Positions 5,755-10,310 of a stretch of 11,901 nt of DNA are shown here, piece after piece (positions within the stretch are counted from its first letter, which is position 1; each line of letters begins with the position of its first letter). Origin of the DNA: an uncultured Eubacterium sp. (GTDB taxonomy: Bacteria > Bacillota > Clostridia > Lachnospirales > Lachnospiraceae); the NCBI GenBank assembly GCA_910584595.1, contig CAJUBQ010000123.1, positions 1 to 11,901 of the forward strand, read 5' to 3'. Below the pieces are notes generated by a model. It did no database searches. It was not told the origin of the DNA and saw only the letters and a program-made list of their open reading frames with translations. A program made the translations under genes and the position numbers.

Positions 5755-6810
5755 ATGCAAAATAATATTGAGATTAAAAATCAAGGAATTAATAGATTTC
5801 AAAAATATCTTACATTTTGGGTATTATTATGTATGTTTTTGGGTGTTGCAATTGGGAAATTCTTACCCAATATACCAGCCTTTTTAAACCGTTTTGAATA
5901 TGCGAAAGTATCCATTCCGATGGCAATATTGATTTGGGTTATGATTTATCCTATGATGATGCGGATAGATTTTCAGAGTATAAAGAATGTAGGGAAGAAT
6001 CCTAAAGGCTTATTTGTAACATGGGTGGTAAATTGGCTGATTAAGCCTTTTACTATGTATGGAATCGCAAGTTTGTTTTTTGTAGGGATATTCAAGAGCT
6101 TTATTGAACCTGAGCTTGCAATTGATTATCTTGCAGGAGCAGTTTTACTTGGGGCGGCACCATGTACAGCAATGGTATTTGTGTGGAGCAATTTAACAAA
6201 GGGCGATCCTGCTTATACAGTTGTGCAAGTAGCCACTAATGATCTTATTATACTTGTGGCATTTGTACCAATTGTTAAGGTTTTGCTTGGAGTTTCAAAA
6301 GTTTCCGTACCTTGGGATACACTTATATTGTCAGTAGTGCTGTTTGTTGTGATACCACTTGTGGGTGGTATGATGACTCGAACAATAGTTATCAAAAAAA
6401 GAGGGGAAGATTACTTTGAAAATGTTTTTATTCATAAATTTGACAATGTGACTAATATTGGACTTTTACTTACGCTTGTAATGATTTTCTCATTTCAGGG
6501 TAATATAATTTTAGATAATCCACTGCATATAATTCTGATTGCAATACCACTTATTTTGCAGACTTTCTTGATTTTTGCAATCGCATATGTTGTTTGTCAT
6601 ATCTTGAAGTTGCCATATAAAATTGCAGCACCAGCGGGAATGATTGGTGCATCAAATTTTTTTGAACTTGCAGTTGCGGTTGCAATTGCTTTGTTTGGTA
6701 CAACTTCCTCGGCAGCACTGGCAACAACGGTTGGGGTATTAACGGAAGTACCTGTAATGCTGTTTCTTGTTAAGATTGCCAACAAAACCAAAGATTGGTT
6801 TGAACAGTAG
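5755..6810 (+). CDS. arsB: ACR3-family arsenite efflux transporter
   Basis: This 351-residue protein with about ten membrane segments matches the ACR3 family, which exports As(III) (and in some members Sb(III)) in exchange for protons. Diagnostic blocks are the N-terminal WVLLCMFLGVAIG, IPMAILIWVMIYPMM, GAAPCTAMVFVWS with the essential family cysteine (Cys137), and SNFFELAVAVAIALFG with a buried glutamate. The length is normal and nothing looks broken. AAGGAG at 5741-5746 overlaps the upstream stop and supports the ATG at 5755. The gene is named arsB or acr3 in databases; it is not related to the E. coli ArsB fold. It is preceded by a DUF5688-like gene and followed by a winged-helix regulator in the same direction. 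Confidence 0.95.
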   Translation: MQNNIEIKNQGINRFQKYLTFWVLLCMFLGVAIGKFLPNIPAFLNRFEYAKVSIPMAILIWVMIYPMMMRIDFQSIKNVGKNPKGLFVTWVVNWLIKPFTMYGIASLFFVGIFKSFIEPELAIDYLAGAVLLGAAPCTAMVFVWSNLTKGDPAYTVVQVATNDLIILVAFVPIVKVLLGVSKVSVPWDTLILSVVLFVVIPLVGGMMTRTIVIKKRGEDYFENVFIHKFDNVTNIGLLLTLVMIFSFQGNIILDNPLHIILIAIPLILQTFLIFAIAYVVCHILKLPYKIAAPAGMIGASNFFELAVAVAIALFGTTSSAALATTVGVLTEVPVMLFLVKIANKTKDWFEQ

Positions 6811-6840
6811 AGATTTATAGTTTAGGTGTGAAATAAGGCG

Positions 6841-6846
6841 AGGAGG
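6841..6846 (+). promoter_or_regulatory. Ribosome site that points to an ATT start
   Basis: AGGAGG at 6841-6846 is the strongest site before the winged-helix gene. It is seven bases from an in-frame ATT at 6854 but 19 bases from the first conventional start, GTG at 6866. This spacing favours initiation at ATT. Confidence 0.5.
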
Positions 6847-6853
6847 TGGGGAT

Positions 6854-7288
6854 ATTGGGAAAATAGTGATTTTGACTTTTGAAGATACGGAAGATGAAGC
6901 AATAAATTCTGTATTATCCGCCATTGATAAGGAAGTTAAGAATCTTAATATGTCTAAAACTGACGGAAAACATTATCTAAAGTTTACAGGATTAGATATA
7001 GATATACCTCGTCGATTGGTAATTAGGAACAATATGGAAATCCAGCTAACTAATATAGAATTTGAAATATTAATATTACTTGCTGAAAATGCAGGAGTGG
7101 TATTTAGCAAAGAGCAGATATATGATATTGTCTGGCAGGAACCGTATTCTGGCGATTACAACATTGTTATGAGCCATATCCACCATATAAGGGAGAAGAT
7201 AGAGGATAATCCGGGTAAGCCGCTTTACATACAGACTGTATGGGGTATTGGTTATCGTTTCAACAAAAATTTAAGCAGCAGTCTGTGA
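6854..7288 (+). CDS. Stand-alone OmpR/PhoB-type winged-helix regulator
   Basis: The protein has 144 residues from the ATT at 6854, or 140 from the GTG at 6866. The C-terminal half is a Trans_reg_C winged helix: LTNIEFEILILLAENAG, then VFSKEQIYDIVW, the recognition helix region NIVMSHIHHIREKI, and the wing with VWGIGYRF. There is no receiver domain; the first 45 residues form a short alpha-beta segment without the aspartate pocket of response regulators. The protein therefore binds DNA without classical phosphorylation control, or is a derived, shortened response regulator. It follows the ACR3 gene by about 43 bases and probably shares its transcript, so it may regulate that unit. The ATT start is inferred from ribosome-site spacing; translation from ATT reads GKIVILTFEDTEDEA after the first residue, a credible first strand. 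Confidence 0.8.
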   Translation: MGKIVILTFEDTEDEAINSVLSAIDKEVKNLNMSKTDGKHYLKFTGLDIDIPRRLVIRNNMEIQLTNIEFEILILLAENAGVVFSKEQIYDIVWQEPYSGDYNIVMSHIHHIREKIEDNPGKPLYIQTVWGIGYRFNKNLSSSL

Positions 7289-7316
7289 TGTGACAACAGA
7301 TTGCTGCTTATTTTTT
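7273..7316. terminator. Strong bidirectional terminator
   Basis: A 14-bp stem joins 7273-7286 and 7296-7309 with a single G-T pair; T-runs flank it on both sides (7311-7316 on the plus strand, and AAATTTTTG read on the minus strand). It overlaps the 3' ends of the winged-helix gene and of the convergent XRE gene, and so closes both units. Confidence 0.9.
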
Positions 7317-7508
7317 GTTCTGTACGCCTAAGAGGTATTCACAGGATACATGGAAGAACTCTGCCAGAGCTACCACTTCATAATCAGGAACGAACCTTGT
7401 CCCCTTTTCAATCCGTAAAACAGTCAGGTCGCTAAATTCATATCCGGCAAGCTGGAGCTGTTCTGCAAGGGCTTTCTGCGATAGTTTTCGCTCCGTTCGT
7501 AGTTCCAT
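7308..7508 (-). CDS. XRE-family regulator, probably 5'-shortened
   Basis: The conventional frame gives 66 residues with a helix-turn-helix (LSQKALAEQLQLAGYEFSD, then VLRIEKGTRFVPDYEVVALA) and the usual tail AEFFHVSCEYLLG. In the same frame the sequence before the ATG continues as IYWNKESNSKNLIGQRV, which looks like the true N-terminus of this family (I expect an NKEDNSKNLIGQRV-type opening). No ATG, GTG or TTG lies there; ATT (7563-7565) or ATC (7557-7559) would be the first possible starts after an in-frame TAG at 7569-7571. Either a rare start is used or the gene lost its start. Its divergent promoter region carries two 15-bp repeats that may be its operators. Confidence 0.72.
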   Translation of the reverse strand: MELRTERKLSQKALAEQLQLAGYEFSDLTVLRIEKGTRFVPDYEVVALAEFFHVSCEYLLGVQNKK

Positions 7509-7580
7509 AACCCTTTGACCGATCAGGTTTTTGGAGTTGCTTTCTTTATTCCAATAGATTTTAATATCCTACCACCAACT

Positions 7581-7650
7581 TTCTAAAGATGAAGTCTTAT
7601 ATCATTGATTTTACGAAATATTGTTGATAATATACTTCTAAAGATGAAGT
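7581..7650. repeat. Two 15-bp operator-like direct repeats
   Basis: TTCTAAAGATGAAGT occurs at 7581-7595 and again at 7636-7650, 55 bases apart. With its preceding bases the second copy reads ACTTC-N7-GAAGT, an imperfect palindrome suited to a dimeric regulator. The copies bracket a candidate plus-strand promoter and lie between divergent genes, as expected for XRE autoregulation. Confidence 0.65.
7605..7633 (+). promoter_or_regulatory. Candidate promoter for the 7746 gene
   Basis: TTGATT (7605-7610), 17 bases, then TAATAT (7628-7633). The second 15-bp repeat covers the expected start of transcription and the first lies just upstream of the -35 box, so occupancy of both would repress it. Confidence 0.5.
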
Positions 7651-7745
7651 GACGGGAAATTATCTTGCTATTGGAAAATTGGAGATTGACAATATGGACT
7701 GTAAAATACAATATTATTTTTTAGCAGAGAAAGGTGGAAACAAAC

Positions 7746-8081
7746 ATGAATGAAGTTTTTGAAACATTGGCAGATGTCTTTGAGGAACTGCGTAGCGAAT
7801 CAGAGGACAGGGAGTATTCCGTCCAGACAGAGGATGCGAAAGCAGCAAGCCGGGAACTAAAAAAGAAGCAGAAGGTATTTGAAGCATATCTTTCCAAGCT
7901 CCCAAAGGAGGACAGGGAGTTTTTGGAGGACTACATGGATACGGTGGATCATGCCCATTACAAGGAGGAACAGCGGGCGTATTATCAGGGGTTTGTGGAC
8001 AGCATACAGGTTCTTGATGGAATGGGCATTATAAAAAAGCGTATGCGGATAAAGGAGCTTCTTAAAAAATTCAGCAGATAG
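7746..8081 (+). CDS. Small helical protein of unknown function
   Basis: This 111-residue, highly charged protein has no cysteine, no membrane segment and no signal peptide. Most of it should be alpha-helical: an acidic first helix (NEVFETLADVFEELRSE), a basic-acidic middle (RELKKKQKVFEAYL), and an aromatic segment YYQGFVDSIQVLDGMGIIKK. The pattern recalls small helical accessory proteins found in Firmicutes mobile elements (DUF6809-like at best), but I cannot name the family with confidence. AAGGTGG at 7731-7737 supports the ATG at 7746 over the GTG at 7734. It lies behind a promoter flanked by operator-like repeats and is closed by its own terminator, so it is a single-gene unit under the divergent XRE regulator. 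Base composition is richer in GC than the arsenic cargo. Confidence 0.75.
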   Translation: MNEVFETLADVFEELRSESEDREYSVQTEDAKAASRELKKKQKVFEAYLSKLPKEDREFLEDYMDTVDHAHYKEEQRAYYQGFVDSIQVLDGMGIIKKRMRIKELLKKFSR

Positions 8082-8087
8082 ACAAAG

Positions 8088-8124
8088 AGGTGGCTGGCAG
8101 GACAGAAGGCGAGCCACCTTTTTT
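8088..8124 (+). terminator. Rho-independent terminator
   Basis: AGGTGGCT (8088-8095) pairs perfectly with AGCCACCT (8112-8119) over a 16-base loop, followed by T's to 8124. It ends the 7746 gene and may also stop the convergent XRE transcript. Confidence 0.85.
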
Positions 8125-8181
8125 GCATGGTTCAGAAAAATCCAGAAATATTCATGAAAAAATTCAGATATTGGGGATATT

Positions 8182-8529
8182 CTATTCTTTGGGATGTTTG
8201 TATGTCCGAAGATAGGCTTCCACAATAGCGAGTATCGTTGTAATCTGTTCTTCCGTACATTGTGACAGATAGACCAGCAGACGCTTGTAGTCAAGATTGT
8301 CTGCCGGGGCATCTGGATAGAAAAACGGATCGGCGGAAATATGTAAGGCTTGTATGAGCTGCCCTAGCTTTTCAATGCTTGGCACATTTCCATGATTTTC
8401 GATTTCCTTGATATAGCGGGAGGAAACGCCGGATTTTTCAGCCAGTTCTTCATAGGTCAGCTTCTGGTCGGTTCTAGCCTTCTTCAGACGGAATCCCATT
8501 TCCTTGTCAATTTTCTTTTTTCTTGCCAT
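8182..8529 (-). CDS. XRE-family repressor, Tn916 Orf9-like position
   Basis: This 115-residue protein has a clear N-terminal helix-turn-helix at about residues 13-66 (LTYEELAEKSGVSSRYIKEIE, VPSIEKLGQLIQAL). The C-terminal helical tail (LDYKRLLVYLSQCTEEQITTILAIVEAYL) likely dimerises. GGAGGTG lies about eight bases before its ATG on the minus strand. It is divergent from the sigma-like gene, the same order and orientation as orf9 and orf7 in Tn916, where the XRE protein represses the orf7-orf8 transcript. The upstream region has repeated TGCAC half-sites that could be its operators. The family call is firm; the Tn916 analogy comes from gene order. Confidence 0.9.
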   Translation of the reverse strand: MARKKKIDKEMGFRLKKARTDQKLTYEELAEKSGVSSRYIKEIENHGNVPSIEKLGQLIQALHISADPFFYPDAPADNLDYKRLLVYLSQCTEEQITTILAIVEAYLRTYKHPKE

Positions 8530-8552
8530 ATATGCACCTCCATGTATAGTGT

Positions 8553-8616
8553 ATATTGCACATTTTACTTTGAAAATGCACTAATAAATCACTTTATCAG
8601 AGGGGCATAATGCACA
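8553..8616. repeat. TGCAC operator-like repeats by the XRE gene
   Basis: ATATTGCACA (8553-8562), AAAATGCACT (8573-8582) and ATAATGCACA (8607-8616) share the core TGCAC in one orientation; a fourth, ATATGCACCT (8530-8539), overlaps the ribosome site of the XRE gene. The first two are 20 bases apart, near two helical turns. They are candidate binding sites for the XRE product. Confidence 0.5.
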
Positions 8617-8632
8617 CATAAGAATAAAAAGA

Positions 8633-8677
8633 CTTTGGATATTGCATATAAAAAAACGCAGTATCCAGAGGTTTTTT
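8633..8677. terminator. Strong bidirectional terminator with no gene in front
   Basis: CTTTGGATATTGC (8633-8645) pairs with GCAGTATCCAGAG (8658-8670) over 13 positions including two G-T pairs, then TTTTTT at 8672-8677. Read on the minus strand, TCTTTTTATTC follows. On the plus strand no gene precedes it; it would end a short transcript starting near the XRE operator region, or stop read-through toward the XRE gene on the minus strand. Confidence 0.8.
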
Positions 8678-8801
8678 GCGTGGCTTTTATCCTTTGGGTA
8701 CGTTTAGGGGAATTTATGTGTTCTGAACGGTCTGAGGGATATTTTTTTGACTTAGTGAACCTGTCCGGCTATCGGCGTGGGAAGGCTCTTTTATAAAGTG
8801 T

Positions 8802-8816
8802 TTTACTGGCAGTAAA
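8802..8816. repeat. Perfect 7-1-7 palindrome
   Basis: TTTACTG and CAGTAAA are separated by a single G. The compact symmetry fits a dimeric regulator site rather than an RNA hairpin, because the one-base loop cannot form. Confidence 0.5.
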
Positions 8817-8890
8817 GCAGAATCTACCCTGACAAGTGAACTATACACACCCGTAGCGTGTGGAGATAACAGAATAGCAGATATGAATAA

Positions 8891-8926
8891 CGTCCAGCGG
8901 GCATTTTGCCTGTCCGGGCGTTTTTT
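8891..8926 (+). terminator. Attenuator-like terminator in the sigma gene leader
   Basis: CGTCC (8891-8895) pairs with GGGCG (8916-8920), and inside it CGGGC (8898-8902) pairs with GCCTG (8908-8912), followed by TTTTTT at 8921-8926. It is about 130 bases before the sigma-like gene, so it would cut off transcripts from upstream unless read-through is promoted. Confidence 0.75.
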
Positions 8927-9008
8927 ATATACAAAAAATTATTCAAAAATTTTTTACACCCACCCGAACATCAGCCTACCGCTATTTGGCAGATACAACG
9001 GAAAGGGA

Positions 9009-9024
9009 AAAGGCGTATGCCTTT
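9009..9024 (+). other. Small perfect hairpin near the sigma gene start
   Basis: AAAGGC (9009-9014) and GCCTTT (9019-9024) pair over GTAT. It lies 20 bases before the GGAGG ribosome site and may affect translation. It could be the end of an alternative structure to the upstream terminator, but I see no direct pairing between them. Confidence 0.4.
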
Positions 9025-9057
9025 GTCACGTCACAGCGGGGGAGGAGGTGAACCCGT

Positions 9058-9498
9058 ATGGAGAAGCCTTCTTACCATGATGAACTGACAATCAGGCATC
9101 GCTTTGACCGCCTGTGCCAGATGTCGCTGAAAGGCGAAGCAATCAATTATTACCGGCACATGGATTACCGCAGGGAACATGAAGCCATGTTTTCTGAACT
9201 GTCTGAAAAGGAGCTGAACCAGTTGTTTGTTATGGACGAGTATGGAGTGGAAAACAGTCATTTTACAGTGCATGGATATGACATCGAAGTAAAAGACACC
9301 CTGATTGCGGAAGCGTTGCAGGCACTTTCGGAACGGAAGCGGAATGTGATACTGCTTTCGTATTTTCTGGAAATGAGCGATGCAGATATAGCAAGGGAGA
9401 TGAATCTTGTCCGCAGCACAGTCCATGAACACCGGACACGCTCATTGGAAATTTTAAGGAAGATTATGGAGGAAAAAGCAGATGAAAAAAAGATGTAA
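9058..9498 (+). CDS. Sigma-70-like factor, Tn916 Orf7-like
   Basis: This 146-residue protein carries a C-terminal region-4 helix-turn-helix: LSERKRNVILLSYFLEMSDADIAREM and RSTVHEHRTRSLEIL, residues 90-133. The N-terminal part is short and helical and lacks a clear region 2, as in Orf7 of the Tn916 family, where the protein supports transcription of the excision and transfer genes. GGAGGTG at 9044-9050 supports the ATG at 9058. The end overlaps the next gene by 17 bases. Its long structured leader suggests control by attenuation and by the divergent XRE protein. The family call rests on domain pattern plus the gene order XRE, sigma, Orf8-like protein. Confidence 0.87.
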   Translation: MEKPSYHDELTIRHRFDRLCQMSLKGEAINYYRHMDYRREHEAMFSELSEKELNQLFVMDEYGVENSHFTVHGYDIEVKDTLIAEALQALSERKRNVILLSYFLEMSDADIAREMNLVRSTVHEHRTRSLEILRKIMEEKADEKKM

Positions 9499-9730
9499 GA
9501 GCAGAGAAGAAAAGAATTTGCTGCCATTCCATATCATAAAGGCAGCATCAGAAGGCGATGTGCTGGCAATAAACAAAGTCCTAAAGCACTATGAGGGATA
9601 CATAATTACCCTGTCCACCCGGAAGATGTATGACGAGAGTGGGAGGCTCCATTTTTGTGTTGATGAAACACTGCGCCGGAGGCTTGAAACAAAGCTGATT
9701 ACAAAGATTCTGGCGTTTGAAGCGGTATAA
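9482..9730 (+). CDS. Conjugative-transposon helix-turn-helix protein, Orf8-like
   Basis: This 82-residue protein matches the small HTH_16-type domain found next to the sigma-like gene in Tn916-family elements: LLPFHIIKAASEGDVLAINKVLKHYEGYI, then a LSTRKMYDESG turn, and a final VDETLRRRLETKLITKILAF. It resembles a sigma region-2 fragment and may work with the preceding region-4 protein as a split sigma factor, which is an inference. GGAGG at 9468-9472 lies inside the upstream gene, and the 17-base overlap implies coupled translation. A terminator follows within a few bases. Confidence 0.85.
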   Translation: MKKRCKSREEKNLLPFHIIKAASEGDVLAINKVLKHYEGYIITLSTRKMYDESGRLHFCVDETLRRRLETKLITKILAFEAV

Positions 9731-9731
9731 G

Positions 9732-9751
9732 GGGCGGTTAGCTGCCCTTTT
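9732..9751 (+). terminator. Terminator after the Orf8-like gene
   Basis: GGGCGG (9732-9737) pairs with CTGCCC (9742-9747), with one G-T pair, over TTAG; TTTT follows at 9748-9751. It starts two bases after the stop codon. Confidence 0.65.
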
Positions 9752-9803
9752 CCATAGCTGACGGATTTACAGCATTGTACATTGAAAACTGAATATGCAA
9801 TAA

Positions 9804-10067
9804 CCTCACAGGACGTGAGAAACTGTGGAGCTATACAACAGATACGCTATGACTGTCTGTTCTGGATTAGAATGAAAAGCGAAGAAACATTTTATGATGT
9901 TGAAGCAAAGGCATGAGCGAATAATATCAGTGTTGGAGTAGAATGGGGTGTTCTATTGGCGAAGAAGCAGTTTCGTGATAATGATACTTCTGGTGAAAGC
10001 CAGTCACATAGAGAAAATGATGGTGCAAGTCCAATGTGGGCAGGGTTCCCGCCTGCCACCTGTGAGG
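9804..10067 (+). ncRNA. Candidate structured RNA of about 265 bases
   Basis: No convincing gene lies between 9731 and about 10090. CCTCACAGG (9804-9812) is exactly complementary to CCTGTGAGG (10059-10067), closing a domain. Inside are hairpins at 9837-9861 (AACAGA/TCTGTT), 9886-9901 (AACAT/ATGTT), 9939-9955 (TAGAA/TTCTA), 9990-10003 (CTGG/CCAG) and 10036-10058 (GTGGGCAGG with CCTGCCA, one bulged base). The motifs GGTGAAAGCC and GGTGCAAGTCC resemble loop segments of cobalamin riboswitches, T-box leaders and group II introns, but none of these folds is complete. It sits ahead of a SHOCT-like gene and the recombinase. It could be an element-specific riboregulator or the relic of a retroelement. 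Confidence 0.45.
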
Positions 10068-10124
10068 ATATTTAAAAAGAAAGGGTGATTACTTATAGAT
10101 GGGAAAAGATTATTAAGATACAGT

Positions 10125-10244
10125 ATGCAGTTATCTATGTTGAAACAGCTTTTAAACCTGAAATTGATAAATCAATTAGAATATGAGCAAATTCAAAAAA
10201 AGTTAATGCGGGACTATGGGATTGTATCGAACATTACCGCTTGA
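10125..10244 (+). CDS. SHOCT-like small protein next to the recombinase
   Basis: From the ATG at 10125 the protein has 39 residues: MLKQLLNLKLINQLEYEQI, then KKLMRDYGIVSNITA. The short helix-loop-helix with a LxxxxLINxxEYxxI core is the SHOCT-type motif of small proteins encoded just before serine recombinases in Clostridia ICEs. The reading frame stays open upstream to 10089 and adds DGKRLLRYS, which looks like part of the protein. GGGTG at 10083-10087 is seven bases from an in-frame ATA at 10095, whereas the ATG at 10125 has no ribosome site. The true protein may therefore have 49 residues with an ATA start. Its stop codon overlaps the recombinase promoter. Function is unknown; a regulatory or directionality role is possible. 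Confidence 0.65.
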   Translation: MQLSMLKQLLNLKLINQLEYEQIQKKLMRDYGIVSNITA

Positions 10245-10269
10245 CTTATTAACTGTGTTGCACTATAAT
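10241..10269 (+). promoter_or_regulatory. Consensus promoter of the recombinase
   Basis: TTGACT (10241-10246), 17 bases, then a perfect TATAAT (10264-10269). Transcription should start near 10276, some 35 bases before the recombinase ATG. The -35 box overlaps the stop codon of the SHOCT-like gene. Confidence 0.85.
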
Positions 10270-10310
10270 GAAAGCGAACACTACGATAGGAACACAAAAA
10301 GGAGGAAGAT

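Larger units (their letters stand above)
8530..9057. other. 528-bp divergent control region without a convincing gene
   Basis: From left to right it holds four TGCAC half-sites, a strong bidirectional terminator (8633-8677), a weak promoter candidate TTGACT-N17-TATCGG (8747-8775), a perfect 7-1-7 palindrome (8802-8816), a small hairpin (8846-8862), a second terminator (8891-8926), and a hairpin 9009-9024 shortly before the sigma gene. An open frame from ATG 8883 exists but overlaps the terminator and the next gene and shows no family features. The layout suggests transcription attenuation ahead of the sigma-like gene. Confidence 0.65.

Noticed and set aside
8883..9088. Two overlapping 60-65-residue plus-strand frames before the sigma-like gene
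   Set aside because: They run across a terminator and into the sigma gene, and have no recognisable domain. Only the first few codons are considered as a possible leader peptide.
9482..9498. Programmed frameshift fusing the sigma-like and Orf8-like proteins at the A-run
   Set aside because: The second gene has its own well-spaced GGAGG and ATG, so an ordinary overlapping start explains it.
9990..10058. Cobalamin riboswitch, T-box or group II intron
   Set aside because: Short motifs look similar, but the diagnostic order of elements (the cobalamin core and receptor segment, the T-box TGGN bulge, intron domain V) could not be found.
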